NCBI RefSeq assembly: GCF_003550015.1
Contig: NZ_QXEV01000009.1
Location: 1 to 64,000 of the forward strand
DNA: 64,000 bases
From: Anaeroplasma bactoclasticum
GTDB taxonomy: Bacteria > Bacillota_I > Bacilli_A > Acholeplasmatales > Anaeroplasmataceae
Reading direction: 5' to 3'
In this document: piece after piece, positions 18,090 to 28,229 of the stretch
How the letters are laid out: each line of letters starts with the position of its first letter
Numbering within the stretch: position 1 is the stretch's first letter
Position numbers and translations under genes: made by a program
Notes under the pieces: model-generated
What the model was told of the DNA's origin: nothing
The model's input: only the letters and a program-made list of their open reading frames with translations
Database searches by the model: none

Positions 18090-20276
18090 ATGGCAGAAAT
18101 AGTTTTAAATGAAAATGTATTAAAGGCAATAGAAGAGAAATTTCATGTAAAAGATAAAGAAATCAGTGCTGTTTTAGAAATGCTTGCGGATGAAAAGACT
18201 GTAGCATTCATTGCGAGATATCGTAAAGAGGCTACTGGTGGATTAGATGAAGAGGCTATTCGTGCGATTTCTGATGAATATAATTATGGGGTTGCCCTAG
18301 AAAAAAGAAAGGCAGATGTCATTCGTTTAATTGAAGAAAAGGGAATGATGAATGATGCCTTAAAGGAAGAAATCTTAAATGCTCCAAAGCTAATTGATGT
18401 AGAGGATTTATATCGTCCATATAAAGAAAAGAAAAAGACAAAGGCAACAGAGGCTATTGCCTTAGGCCTTGAGCCTTTAGCTGAAAAGATGCTAAAGCTT
18501 TATAACCAAGGCGATAAGCTTGAAATTGCTAAGGAATATGTAACAGATAAGGTTAAAACCCCAGAAGAAGCAATTGAAAAGGCTAAGTTTATTGTTGCAG
18601 AAAAGATTAGTGATAATGCAGAATTCCGTAAGCATATCCGTGATGCTGCATTAAAGTATGGTACTATCATTTGTAAGAAAAAGAAAAATGATAAGGACCC
18701 TGATGAAAAATATAAGAATTATTATGATTCAAGTGAAAAGACAGGTTGGATTAAGCCTCATAGGGTTTTAGCGATTAATCGTGCAGAGGATGAGGATGTA
18801 ATTAGTGTAACCTTAGAGCTTCAGCCAGAAAGAGATATTGAATATTTAAGAAAGTTTGTTACTAGAAATAGACCATCCTTATTTAAACAAGAGCTTGAGG
18901 AAGCTATTGATGATTCTTATAAGAGATTAATTGCTCCATCTATTGGTAGAGAAATAAGAAGTATTTTATCTGAAAATGCAGAAGAACAAGCCATTCATAT
19001 CTTCGCTTTAAATGTTAAAAATTTATTACTTCAGGCTCCAATGAAGGGACAGGTTGTTTTAGGTGTTGACCCAGCATACCGTACAGGATGCAAGCTTGCT
19101 GTAATTGATGAGAATAGTGGAGTTAAAGAAATTGGTGTTATCTATCCAAATGAAAGATCTAAGGATTCTAAGGTTGATCCTAGATTAGTAGAAGAATCTA
19201 AAAAGACAATTGTAAGATTAATTCAAAAATATAATGTATCTATTATTGCTATTGGTAATGGTACAGCCGGAAGAGAAACAGAAGCCTTTGTTGCAGATGT
19301 TATAAGAGAAAATAATTTAAATGCAAAATATGTAATGGTTAGTGAAGCTGGTGCTTCTGTATATTCTGCAAGTGAAATTGCAATTGAGGAATTCCCTGAT
19401 TTAACTGTTGAAAAAAGAAGTGCAATTTCTATCGCAAGAAGAATTCAAGACCCTCTTGCAGAGCTTGTAAAGATTGACCCTAAATCCATTGGTGTAGGAC
19501 AGTATCAGCATGATGTTACACAATCGAAATTAAATAAGGCATTAGACGATGTTGTATCTGATGCAGTTAATAAGGTTGGTGTAAACCTAAATACAGCATC
19601 TATTTCCCTATTATCCTATGTATCTGGTTTAACTAAGGCTGTATCTAAAAATATTATTCAGTATCGTGATGAAATGGGTGGCTTTAAATCTAGAGAGGAA
19701 TTAAAGAAGGTATCTAAGCTTGGACCTAAAACTTATGAACAATGTGTAGGATTCTTAAGAATCCTAAACGCTAAGGATCCATTAGATCAAACTCCAATTC
19801 ATCCAGAGTCCTATCCAAAGGCTAAGAAACTATTAAAATTGATGAATTTAGACGAGAATGCCTTAGGTACACCACTTATTAAGGAATCTATCCAAAAGCT
19901 TGATAAAAGCCAAATTTCAAAGGAATTAGACATTGATATGTTTACTTTGAATGATATATTAGAGGCATTTGAAAAGCCACTTCGTGATATTCGTGATAGC
20001 TACCCTGGATTAAAGCTTAGAAGTGATATTATGAAGTTTGAGGATATTAAGATTGGCGATGAGCTTGATGGTACTGTAAGAAACGTAGTAGACTTTGGTT
20101 GCTTCGTAGATTGTGGTGTAAAATATGATGGATTAGTTCATTTATCTAAAATGTCTTTAAATAAGATTAATCACCCATCCGATATGGTATCTGTTGGTGA
20201 TGAGGTTCATGTTTATGTTATTGATATTGATTATGCAAGACATAAAATGGCCCTATCCTTTATTAAACAACAATAA
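18090..20276 (+). CDS. tex: Tex-family RNA-binding transcription accessory protein, 728 aa
   Basis: Tex proteins bind nucleic acid and are linked to transcription and stress tolerance. The N-terminal helical region contains the hallmark TVAFIARYRKEATGGLDE. A YqgF/RNase H-like domain begins VLGVDPAYRTGCKLAV (about residue 325), helix-hairpin-helix motifs follow (NIIQYRDEMGGFKSREEL, KLGPKTYEQCVGFLRI), and a C-terminal S1 domain covers about residues 645-720 (VVDFGCFVDCGVKYDGLVHLSKMS). Length matches the family. An AAAGGAG site precedes ATG 18090. It is a lone gene between two terminators. Confidence 0.97.
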   Translation: MAEIVLNENVLKAIEEKFHVKDKEISAVLEMLADEKTVAFIARYRKEATGGLDEEAIRAISDEYNYGVALEKRKADVIRLIEEKGMMNDALKEEILNAPKLIDVEDLYRPYKEKKKTKATEAIALGLEPLAEKMLKLYNQGDKLEIAKEYVTDKVKTPEEAIEKAKFIVAEKISDNAEFRKHIRDAALKYGTIICKKKKNDKDPDEKYKNYYDSSEKTGWIKPHRVLAINRAEDEDVISVTLELQPERDIEYLRKFVTRNRPSLFKQELEEAIDDSYKRLIAPSIGREIRSILSENAEEQAIHIFALNVKNLLLQAPMKGQVVLGVDPAYRTGCKLAVIDENSGVKEIGVIYPNERSKDSKVDPRLVEESKKTIVRLIQKYNVSIIAIGNGTAGRETEAFVADVIRENNLNAKYVMVSEAGASVYSASEIAIEEFPDLTVEKRSAISIARRIQDPLAELVKIDPKSIGVGQYQHDVTQSKLNKALDDVVSDAVNKVGVNLNTASISLLSYVSGLTKAVSKNIIQYRDEMGGFKSREELKKVSKLGPKTYEQCVGFLRILNAKDPLDQTPIHPESYPKAKKLLKLMNLDENALGTPLIKESIQKLDKSQISKELDIDMFTLNDILEAFEKPLRDIRDSYPGLKLRSDIMKFEDIKIGDELDGTVRNVVDFGCFVDCGVKYDGLVHLSKMSLNKINHPSDMVSVGDEVHVYVIDIDYARHKMALSFIKQQ

Positions 20277-20282
20277 GCAACT

Positions 20283-20314
20283 GACTGTAACTGAAAATGT
20301 TACAGTCTTTTTTT
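20283..20314 (+). terminator. Rho-independent terminator after tex
   Basis: GACTGTAAC / GTTACAGTC (20283-20291 with 20299-20307), 7-nt loop, then seven T. Confidence 0.9.
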
Positions 20315-20324
20315 GTATATAAAG

Positions 20325-20350
20325 AAAAAAGGCAAGTTTGGAACTTGCCT
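20325..20350 (-). terminator. Terminator of the large lipoprotein pair (minus strand)
   Basis: GGCAAGTT / AACTTGCC (20331-20338 with 20342-20349). The A-run at 20325-20330 is the T-run on the minus strand. Confidence 0.85.
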
Positions 20351-20361
20351 AATTTGTTTTA

Positions 20362-23300
20362 TTACTTTGCTGGTCTATCCCAGTTGTAAGTACCATCTAC
20401 CCAAGATTCGTACTCAGGCTCTTCGCCATAGTTTGTAACTGTATTCTTGAAATATTCAACATCTAATCCAGCATTTGAATCCCATGTAGCAACCTTAGGA
20501 CCATTTGTGGCATCAATTTGAATATTTAACTTAGAAAGTAATAGGTAGGACTGGAAGTTTGAACCAGTGTACTTACTAATTGCACTATCAAATAATGTAG
20601 AGCATAAAGATGAAATATTAGATTCCAATGAAGAAGTAGCACTGTTTGCCTTCTGTACATAGTAAATGAAGAACTGGTTAAAGGAAATTTGATCAGTATT
20701 TTCATTCCATGCATCAGTATGTACTACAATAGATTCATCCTCATCAGTATCAGAATCATCAGTGATTAATGTAACAGAAATATCATTTTCCCAGCTTGAC
20801 TCATAATCAGATGGCTTCTTGTAGTCTGTAGAATCTGGACCACTATAGCTATTAACGATTAATAGGTGGTAGCCAAATACTGTTTTACATAAAGACTTGC
20901 TTGTAATTAAAGAAGCACTAGCTGCATCCTCAAGTACAGAACCTGTTTCAGTATCTTTATCATAAACATAGAAATTACCATCTTCGTCAATTTCTGTCTT
21001 GTTTGTGCTTAAAGCCTTATATACAGCTTTTACATATTCCTGGAATGGCTCTACAAAGTTATTTACAGAATCCTGAGTGATATCACCAGAAGAAGCTAAT
21101 TGTTCAACTGTTAATAAGAAACCAAATTGCTTATAATCATCCCAAGACTTTGTTGGGTCAGTCTTTAGCTTTGCACCCTCTTCATAAGCTGTCTTTAGAT
21201 AAGTTAAGATTGTATAGTAATCATTATCACCATATAAACCACTTGTAGCCTCTAAATATAATGCTTGAGCTAAAGATGCAACAGATGCTTCAAATTCATT
21301 CTTAGTAGTATCATCAAGATCCTTTAAGAACTTATCTGGATCATCTGGTGTACCATCACCATTTGCATCAATATTAATTAAGATATGATCTAGGTTAATA
21401 TTGAATAATTTAGAATAATTTGCATTACCAGATGTTAATAGGTTATATAAAACACCCTTAGTTTCATATTCGGAATTAATATCGTAAATGTTCTTTCCGG
21501 CTTCATCAGTCTTTGTCTGATTTAATACAGCCCAATCCTCAAATACAGTTTCAGCCATATATTTAGTTAAGCAAGAATTTGCATTAAAGTAATATTTTAC
21601 TACATCATCTCTATTTTCGTATCCATATGCGATTAATAAATAGTTTTCTAATCCCATAGAGGATGGATACTGAGAATTACCATTGTTGTTGAAATTAGAA
21701 ATTGCATCATCAACAGCAGTTTCATTAGAAGAAATTGTATCTTCATCAAGATATTTATCTAAGAAAGAATATGCATATTCTAATTCAAAGTAATTTGTAA
21801 GGATTTCAGTTGCATAAGTTGTAGCTGCATCCTTATAGAAATCATCTACTGTATAGTTCTTATTATCATAAGAGAAGATTACATCATTTTTGAAATCAGC
21901 CTTATCGATTAACTCATATACATCAGAATAAGAATTGTAATATTTATACTCAAATACTGGGTCATAAATCTTTAAATCATTATCCTTGTTATCATCATTT
22001 AAATTCTTATAAATGATAGATTTGTAATTTGTAGAAGCATAACTTGTTGCCTGACTTTCAATTGCATCCCATTTTGCTAGGATGTCATATTTAGCCTTTT
22101 GCTCATCAGTTAAATCATCATATTCAGTTTCTTCATCAGTTAAAGAAACATCATACTTAGTATCCATATGGTAAACCATATAATACTTATTAGATAGATT
22201 ACGAGGACTCTTGAAGAATTCACCTTTTTCTAATGTGTCTGTAACTGCAGTTTTTACAGAAGAATTTAGGTCATCTAATTCATTTTCTGATTTATTTACA
22301 GTATATGTGAATCTTTCATCTAATAAATCTGCAGCAGGGTCATAAGCATAGGTTGTGTTATATAATGCAAAATAATAGTTCTGAACATCTGCATCAGTAA
22401 TATTTTCTTTATCTAAGCTATAGCCTAAAGCAGCTGTTACAGCAGCAACGTTAGCTAATGCCTCACGTCTTGAGTTGAACTGAATAACTACAGCCTTATA
22501 TTCACCATATGTTTTATAATTTGACTCATAGCTTGATTTTAAGGAATCCTCTTTAAATAGATAATAAGAAGAATTCTTTGTCTTATCATCATTTTCAGTA
22601 TCTGCATCATATTCATAGATATATTCTTCATCAGCAATCTGATATAATGCATTCTTAGTTGAAAGCTTTTCAGCTTGAGTAATGATATAGCCTTCTACAA
22701 GAGCTCTATAGTTTTCAACAATATTCTTGAAGTTTGTGAATACAATGACATCTGTTTCATCTGTAGGTAATGTATATGCTAAGTCAGCCTTAGTAATATA
22801 GATACCCTTTCTTGATTGTGCCTCAATAAACTTTGTGTAATATGTTTCAATGTCATCAGCTTCCATTTCTTCAATTTTTTCTGCAGAGGATGCAGAGAAT
22901 AAAGAAGAAGATAGGGAAGATGAAATAGAATTGATAATATTACGACGAATATAATTGTAGTTGGAAAGATTACCAGTGTAATCTAATGTAGTCTCAGATA
23001 AGTTATATAAGCTTTCACCATTCTTAGTTAATGTAAGAAGTTCCTTTGTATCATTTGCTACATCAGCTAAATTCTCATGTAACAATAAATCAACAATTGC
23101 ATTATATTCCTTATTATAAATAGCCTTTTTAATGTTGTTTTGAACAACAGAGTTAGCAGAATATCTAAGTCTAGAATAGAACTGACCCTGTGTCATTTTC
23201 ATTGCTTCATTTGTAATATCATTTGTAGCAGTTGCGATTACAGTATCAGAATTGTACTTGTTATTCTCGCCATATGGAATACTTGAATTTCTTGAATCTC

Positions 23301-23376
23301 CACCACAGGATGCAAGTGTTAAAACCATTAATCCTGTTGAACCTGCAAGAAGCAGGCTTTTGAATGCTTTTTTCAT
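20362..23376 (-). CDS. Very large SurA/PrsA-like lipoprotein, 1004 aa (putative extracellular foldase, paralogue of the next gene)
   Basis: The signal peptide ends in lipobox LASC with Cys24. The N-terminal part reads like a SurA/PrsA chaperone domain (TNDITNEAMKMTQGQFYSRL followed by a helical region). LDHILINID near residue 680 and FGYHLLIVNSYSG near residue 850 resemble the first and last strands of a parvulin-type PPIase domain, but with a long insertion between them. HILI is followed by DANGDGTPDD, an EF-hand-like calcium loop. PrsA proteins are about 300 aa, so this is more than three times longer. It starts after AGGAGG, one base beyond the stop of its upstream paralogue. A role in folding exported proteins is inference; PPIase activity is unproven. 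Confidence 0.7.
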   Translation of the reverse strand: MKKAFKSLLLAGSTGLMVLTLASCGGDSRNSSIPYGENNKYNSDTVIATATNDITNEAMKMTQGQFYSRLRYSANSVVQNNIKKAIYNKEYNAIVDLLLHENLADVANDTKELLTLTKNGESLYNLSETTLDYTGNLSNYNYIRRNIINSISSSLSSSLFSASSAEKIEEMEADDIETYYTKFIEAQSRKGIYITKADLAYTLPTDETDVIVFTNFKNIVENYRALVEGYIITQAEKLSTKNALYQIADEEYIYEYDADTENDDKTKNSSYYLFKEDSLKSSYESNYKTYGEYKAVVIQFNSRREALANVAAVTAALGYSLDKENITDADVQNYYFALYNTTYAYDPAADLLDERFTYTVNKSENELDDLNSSVKTAVTDTLEKGEFFKSPRNLSNKYYMVYHMDTKYDVSLTDEETEYDDLTDEQKAKYDILAKWDAIESQATSYASTNYKSIIYKNLNDDNKDNDLKIYDPVFEYKYYNSYSDVYELIDKADFKNDVIFSYDNKNYTVDDFYKDAATTYATEILTNYFELEYAYSFLDKYLDEDTISSNETAVDDAISNFNNNGNSQYPSSMGLENYLLIAYGYENRDDVVKYYFNANSCLTKYMAETVFEDWAVLNQTKTDEAGKNIYDINSEYETKGVLYNLLTSGNANYSKLFNINLDHILINIDANGDGTPDDPDKFLKDLDDTTKNEFEASVASLAQALYLEATSGLYGDNDYYTILTYLKTAYEEGAKLKTDPTKSWDDYKQFGFLLTVEQLASSGDITQDSVNNFVEPFQEYVKAVYKALSTNKTEIDEDGNFYVYDKDTETGSVLEDAASASLITSKSLCKTVFGYHLLIVNSYSGPDSTDYKKPSDYESSWENDISVTLITDDSDTDEDESIVVHTDAWNENTDQISFNQFFIYYVQKANSATSSLESNISSLCSTLFDSAISKYTGSNFQSYLLLSKLNIQIDATNGPKVATWDSNAGLDVEYFKNTVTNYGEEPEYESWVDGTYNWDRPAK

Positions 23377-23377
23377 C

Positions 23378-26300
23378 TTAAGCCTCCTCCTTTAATAAAG
23401 CCTTAATACTATCCCACCAAGTAACTACGTTGCCGTGTTCGTCTTCGTAATCATATAGGTTAGATGTACCAGTTGTATCATTGTATAGGTAGCTATAGCC
23501 ATCTGCAGATCTTTCTGCGATTGCAACAAGCTTATCAAATACATCATTATATCCATCCTTAGTGAATGTAATATTATTATTTGTTATAGACTGGATATAA
23601 TTGATTAAGATAATTCTTTGAGTTTCGTTTCCAGCAAATCTAGTAACTACTGGGTTTACATATCTAGAGTAAGCAGTAGATAAACCTGTTGGAGCTAAAG
23701 TAGAAGAACCATTGATTGCATAATCTAATAAATAGAACTTAATCTGGTTATTATTTAATCTTTCATCATCGTTATAGATGTTTTCAATCTTAACAGGGTT
23801 CTCATTATACATTAATACGATGTTTTCTAAGATACCCTCATCATTATCTGTCTTGGTCCACTTTGCAGAAGCGGAAGTTGTACCAGATGTAACCATAATT
23901 AGGTTGAAGCCATCCTCAGTAGCAACAATTGTATCATCATCCTTAGATGTGATATTTGCGCTAGCTACATCAATTGGCTCAATGTAGCAAGTAGGATAAG
24001 TATTATTTAAGAAATACTCATAAGTCTTTCCATTATCACTATAGCCTCTTGCATAGTCGAATAGACGCTGCTTTAAGCTAAAGTCGATATCTGTTGTAGA
24101 ATTAGTTGCAGAGAAATCAGCAGTCTTAACATTTAATCCTAAATGTCTATAAACAGCCCAAGTGTTTTCAGCAGAAATTGGGTTATCCTCATATACAACC
24201 TTAGCACTTGCGTTAATTTCAGAAACTAAAGCAGTAGCTGCATCTGTATGAGACTGTGTAGAAGCACTAATCTTATTGTAGATTTCACAAATTAGTTGCT
24301 TAGCAACTTCACCAAATGTCTTACCAGCAAATACGCTTGTTGGATCATAATCAGATACTAGCATATCCTGCCAATCAGAAACATCATCAGCCTTGCCATC
24401 ATCATCAGCATCTAAATATACATATAAGCGAGTACCACCTAAGGAGAAGTAATTATCCTCAGCGATATCAACATACTTTTTAATGAATGAAACTAGCTTA
24501 TCAGAAGAATAGTCAGTTAATAGCTTGCCAGAAGCTACATTTACTCTATAGTAGTTATCAATGATTTCATCAACGCTTGCAGTATGGAAATATAACATTA
24601 AGAAGTTATACTTACCAATAGATGCTGGATAACCATTAGTAGAATAATAGTTGTTAGAGAAGCTTAATAGCATATTCTCAATATAACGATTATAGATTGC
24701 TCTATCCTTGTTTGTATCCTCATAAGCCTTTGTAGTCTTAATGATTTGCTTAGCAATTAAATCAATTGCAGTTGTTGTACCACTCTTAGCATTTAAGTAA
24801 TCAAATACACCAAATGGAGTAGTTGTACCTGGAACTAAAATGGAATTTTCATCATTAGGGTCTGCAACAATATTTAAATTCCATGTTACATCATCATAAG
24901 AGATTGTAGCTAAAATGTTATCATTGCCTGCACCAGATAATGCTTTAGAATAATTTTCATTTTCTGCAGCATACTTAATTTCTGTTGCCTCGTTATAAAT
25001 CTTTACACTTACATTATCTAATTCAGCACTTAAATAATTTGTAATTGCAGTAGAAGTAATATCTTGCTTCTTTAATAATTCTAAGATATCTGTTGCAAGT
25101 GCAGGATAAGTTTCAGTATCCTGTAATAATGCAGTAATATCAGAAGAACTTCTTTCCTCATCGTTATACCACTGTGTGAAATGAACTAAGTTAGCATCAG
25201 TAACCTCTTCCTTATCTACATAGTTTGTATATTCATCAAACTTATAAACTAAAGAAGTACCTAAGGATGTAGACTGTCCAGAGCTTGAATAACAAGTAGA
25301 GTTAGACTTAAGCTTTAATGTTTCATACATATAATTCTTAAATGTATCTCCATAATTATCCTTTAATTCCTTTGCAGTGAAATATGTTTCATTTTCGTTA
25401 TCTGCCTTTAATGTTGCTTTTGCTTCTTCTAGCATATCCTCAACAGTTTTACCAGGTGCTGGTGCAGCATAAGCTTCAAGGATTTCATCTGTTAATCTTC
25501 TTAGTTTGTTTAACTGAGTATAAGTTGTGCCAGTATAATTAGATGAAAGCTTTTCTCTATAACCACCATAAACATAATTATAAATCTGAATAAAGATTTC
25601 TAAGATCGCCTGAGAAGATACAACAGTAGCCATCTGGTTACCATCCTCATCACGACCATTGTTTAGGTTACTTGTAGCGAAATCATCATAATATTTGATG
25701 TAATCCTCATAAGTCATATATCCATCTGCATTTAGGGTATATGTCTTTGTATCCTTAGAATCATAAATATAATATAGATTCTTTCCGTTGAACTTTAAAC
25801 CAAATGCTCTTAGTGTATTCTGTAATTCAGAAGAATCAGCAAAGTTAATGATAACTGCACTCATATCATAATTATTTGTGTATTCATCCTTGAACTTAGA
25901 TACATAATCTGAAACAGAATAATAACCCCATTGATCATCATCGTCATCTGTGTCATCCTCTAAGGCATCAGCGATGTCTTGTTCCAAACCAGCATAAGCT
26001 AAAAGCTCTTTAGCGTATAGTGGGTAATAAATTTGGCTTAAGCCCATTGCAAGCTTTAAATAGTTTGCAGTGTTTTCTTCATAATTTTTGTGGTCTGCTT
26101 TTTTAATTAATGTACTAATTTCTTCTCCATCAATGGATTCAATTAAATACTCAGAATAGATTTCATCAACATATTTTGCTTCTAATGTGTCAATTTCAGT
26201 TTCTTCTAAAGAATCAAAATTGTCCCAATAGTTATCTGTTGAATAAGTGAAATTGTAGATATCCTGTACAACATAGTCTACAATTCTTTCTTTAAATGTT

Positions 26301-26662
26301 TCTTTAATCTTGTTGTAAGCATCATCGCTATAAACATTTTCCTCATTGAAGCCTAGATCTTCCTTATCCTTATCTGTTAAGGAAGAAGCATCCTTTGTAA
26401 GAACAATGTCAATACGATTGATATACTTGTTTAATACTACATTTGTAATCTGGTTATCTAATACATCATGTGTGTTCCACTTAAGCTCGTTCCAAATGTC
26501 ACCATAAGTAACAGAATATTCACCAGCTTCAGCGTAAACCTTGTCTTTTTCTAATAAACCAGTATTATCAGATGCAGCTGAACAAGATGCTAAAGATATT
26601 GCGAATGCGCCAGCAAGGGAAGCAGTAACCGCTCTGCGCAATGTTTTCTTTGTCATTGTCAT
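23378..26662 (-). CDS. Very large SurA/PrsA-like lipoprotein, 1094 aa (paralogue of the following gene)
   Basis: The lipobox LASC places the lipidated cysteine at residue 27. The N-terminus (VYAEAGEYSVTYGDIWNEL) resembles SurA/PrsA chaperone domains. An acidic run (EDDTDDDDDQWG) lies near residue 235. The C-terminal half shares an ordered set of motifs with the downstream 1004-aa protein: a 'NGYPASIGKYNFLMLYF' region, YVYLDADDDGKADDVSDWQD (calcium-loop-like), NTWAVYRHLGL, and DGFNLIMVTSG. I infer old paralogues. The HILI-type parvulin strand is degenerate here, so any PPIase activity is less likely than in its partner. AAAGGAG lies upstream of the first ATG. The minus-strand promoter at 26702-26730 drives both. 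Confidence 0.7.
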   Translation of the reverse strand: MTMTKKTLRRAVTASLAGAFAISLASCSAASDNTGLLEKDKVYAEAGEYSVTYGDIWNELKWNTHDVLDNQITNVVLNKYINRIDIVLTKDASSLTDKDKEDLGFNEENVYSDDAYNKIKETFKERIVDYVVQDIYNFTYSTDNYWDNFDSLEETEIDTLEAKYVDEIYSEYLIESIDGEEISTLIKKADHKNYEENTANYLKLAMGLSQIYYPLYAKELLAYAGLEQDIADALEDDTDDDDDQWGYYSVSDYVSKFKDEYTNNYDMSAVIINFADSSELQNTLRAFGLKFNGKNLYYIYDSKDTKTYTLNADGYMTYEDYIKYYDDFATSNLNNGRDEDGNQMATVVSSQAILEIFIQIYNYVYGGYREKLSSNYTGTTYTQLNKLRRLTDEILEAYAAPAPGKTVEDMLEEAKATLKADNENETYFTAKELKDNYGDTFKNYMYETLKLKSNSTCYSSSGQSTSLGTSLVYKFDEYTNYVDKEEVTDANLVHFTQWYNDEERSSSDITALLQDTETYPALATDILELLKKQDITSTAITNYLSAELDNVSVKIYNEATEIKYAAENENYSKALSGAGNDNILATISYDDVTWNLNIVADPNDENSILVPGTTTPFGVFDYLNAKSGTTTAIDLIAKQIIKTTKAYEDTNKDRAIYNRYIENMLLSFSNNYYSTNGYPASIGKYNFLMLYFHTASVDEIIDNYYRVNVASGKLLTDYSSDKLVSFIKKYVDIAEDNYFSLGGTRLYVYLDADDDGKADDVSDWQDMLVSDYDPTSVFAGKTFGEVAKQLICEIYNKISASTQSHTDAATALVSEINASAKVVYEDNPISAENTWAVYRHLGLNVKTADFSATNSTTDIDFSLKQRLFDYARGYSDNGKTYEYFLNNTYPTCYIEPIDVASANITSKDDDTIVATEDGFNLIMVTSGTTSASAKWTKTDNDEGILENIVLMYNENPVKIENIYNDDERLNNNQIKFYLLDYAINGSSTLAPTGLSTAYSRYVNPVVTRFAGNETQRIILINYIQSITNNNITFTKDGYNDVFDKLVAIAERSADGYSYLYNDTTGTSNLYDYEDEHGNVVTWWDSIKALLKEEA

Positions 26663-26701
26663 AATACTCCTTTATCTTAAAATTAAACTATAGCAAATAA
26701 T

Positions 26702-26730
26702 ATCATATCATTTATGAAATTAAAATGCAA
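26702..26730 (-). promoter_or_regulatory. Promoter of the large lipoprotein pair
   Basis: On the minus strand: TTGCAT (26725-26730), 17 bp, TATGAT (26702-26707), leading to the 1094-aa gene start at 26662. Confidence 0.7.
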
Positions 26731-26805
26731 CGAAATTATCAAAATGAAAAATGTGAAAAATAATACATAATTTCTTTTCTTTTTCTTTTAAGAAAAGATT
26801 TGTTA

Positions 26806-26814
26806 TGTTATAAT
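26806..26814 (+). promoter_or_regulatory. Extended -10 promoter of walJ-rlmH
   Basis: TGTTATAAT is an extended -10 (TGn) with a consensus hexamer at 26809-26814; no clear -35. The predicted start is near 26821, so translation must begin downstream, at ATG 26836. Confidence 0.6.
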
Positions 26815-26835
26815 GTCCTCCGTACGAGGTGGAAT

Positions 26836-27675
26836 ATGAAATTCAGCGTTTTTTCTAGTGGCTCTGACGGCAATTGTACGTTAGTTCAAACAGGCAAAGT
26901 AAATATATTAATTGATGCAGGTATCACTAGGAAGCAAATTTTAGAAAACCTAGAAAGATACAGTCTAAGTCTTAAGGATATTTCTGCCCTTTTGATCACT
27001 CATGAGCATATAGATCATATTAAGGCTTTACCTCAGCTATTAAAGGAATGCCATTTAAGAGTCTATATGTCTGGTGGGACATATATGGCAATAAAGGAAT
27101 CCTATAGTAGACCTGGGAAAGAAAAGGTTTATGAGCTTTTAGTTGAAAAGAAGAATAATGGTGACTTAATAATTATAAATAGGATAGAGAATTCTATTCT
27201 TTATCCATTCTTTATGGAGTCTGATTTAAGAATACAGGTATTACCTTTATTTCATGATGCCAAAGAATGTATTGGCTTTTCTTTTACTAATGAGGATAAA
27301 AAGCTTGTATATATTACAGATACAGGCTATGTACATCAAGCAATTTATAGTGAAATTGCAAATGCGGATGCATATGTATTAGAATCAAATCATGATCCTG
27401 AAATATTAATGCATTCTGAAAGACCATATATGCTAAAAATAAGAATTCTTGGAGATCATGGGCATATGTCTAATGAGGATTCTATGATTACCTTATGTAA
27501 TGTAATGGGACCTAAAACAAAGATAGTTTTACATGCTCATATATCTCAAGAATGTAATTTAACAGAAATTATTGAGCTTACAAGAGAGAAAGTATTTAAT
27601 GATTTTGGAATTGAGGCTAAAGGCGTTAAATTTGGTATATTAAAGCCTTATTTTAGTGGAGATTATGAAATATGA
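26836..27675 (+). CDS. walJ: Metallo-beta-lactamase-fold hydrolase WalJ (YycJ), 279 aa
   Basis: WalJ is the YycJ-type member of the metallo-beta-lactamase nuclease family, linked to DNA replication and cell-wall control through WalRK in Bacillota. The fold starts FSVFSSGSDGNCTLVQ. The two-metal motif THEHIDH is at about residues 57-63, and ITDTGY and LESNHD give the later metal ligands. GDHGHMSNEDS is diagnostic of YycJ. ATG 26836 is preferred because GAGGTGG precedes it and upstream codons fall at the promoter. It overlaps rlmH by 4 nt; the walJ-rlmH pairing is common in low-GC Gram-positives, though the walRK genes are not here. Confidence 0.93.
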   Translation: MKFSVFSSGSDGNCTLVQTGKVNILIDAGITRKQILENLERYSLSLKDISALLITHEHIDHIKALPQLLKECHLRVYMSGGTYMAIKESYSRPGKEKVYELLVEKKNNGDLIIINRIENSILYPFFMESDLRIQVLPLFHDAKECIGFSFTNEDKKLVYITDTGYVHQAIYSEIANADAYVLESNHDPEILMHSERPYMLKIRILGDHGHMSNEDSMITLCNVMGPKTKIVLHAHISQECNLTEIIELTREKVFNDFGIEAKGVKFGILKPYFSGDYEI

Positions 27676-28151
27676 AAATAACAATTGTTAGTGTAGGTAA
27701 TATTAAAGAAAAGTATCTTGTTGATGCTATAAATGAATATACAAAAAGATTAGGAAAATACACAAAGGTTGAATTTTTAAAGGTCTCTGATGAAGCTATT
27801 AATGACCATCCATCCGATAAGGAAATTGAGATGATTAAGAATAAAGAAGGAGATAAAATTTTAAAGGTTTTACCCTCGAATTCTTATAAGATTGCCCTAG
27901 ACTTAAAAGGTGAAATGCTATCTAGTGAGGCTTTAGCATCAAAGATGCTTGATATATTCTCTTATCATAACGCAAATATATCCTTTATTATTGGTGGCTC
28001 TTTAGGGATATCAAGAGCTGTTTTAGATCTTTGTGATTATAAATTATGCTTTTCAAAAATGACATTTCCACACCAGCTTATGCAGGTGATTCTACTTGAA
28101 CAAATTTATAGAGCTTTTAAGATAAATAATAATGAAACTTATCATAAATAA
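27672..28151 (+). CDS. rlmH: 23S rRNA (pseudouridine1915-N3)-methyltransferase RlmH, 159 aa
   Basis: RlmH methylates pseudouridine 1915 in helix 69 of 23S rRNA, using SAM through a trefoil-knot SPOUT fold. The N-terminal MKITIVSVGNIKEKYL, the SAM-binding FIIGGSLGIS, the SKMTFPHQLMQVILLEQIYRA block and the terminal ETYHK are all characteristic. Length (159) is exactly typical. It overlaps walJ by 4 nt (ATGA), so translation is coupled. Confidence 0.97.
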   Translation: MKITIVSVGNIKEKYLVDAINEYTKRLGKYTKVEFLKVSDEAINDHPSDKEIEMIKNKEGDKILKVLPSNSYKIALDLKGEMLSSEALASKMLDIFSYHNANISFIIGGSLGISRAVLDLCDYKLCFSKMTFPHQLMQVILLEQIYRAFKINNNETYHK

Positions 28152-28159
28152 AATTAAAA

Positions 28160-28183
28160 AAATGGCTTAATTAAGCCATTTAT
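28160..28183 (+). terminator. Possible terminator after rlmH
   Basis: A perfect 22-bp palindrome, AAATGGCTTAA / TTAAGCCATTT (28160-28181), sits 8 nt past the stop. The T-run after it is short (TTTATTA), so termination may be partial and pncC could be reached by readthrough. Confidence 0.55.
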
Positions 28184-28229
28184 TACAATTATGTATTTTG
28201 TTATTGAGATTTAAAAAAGGAGTTTTTAT

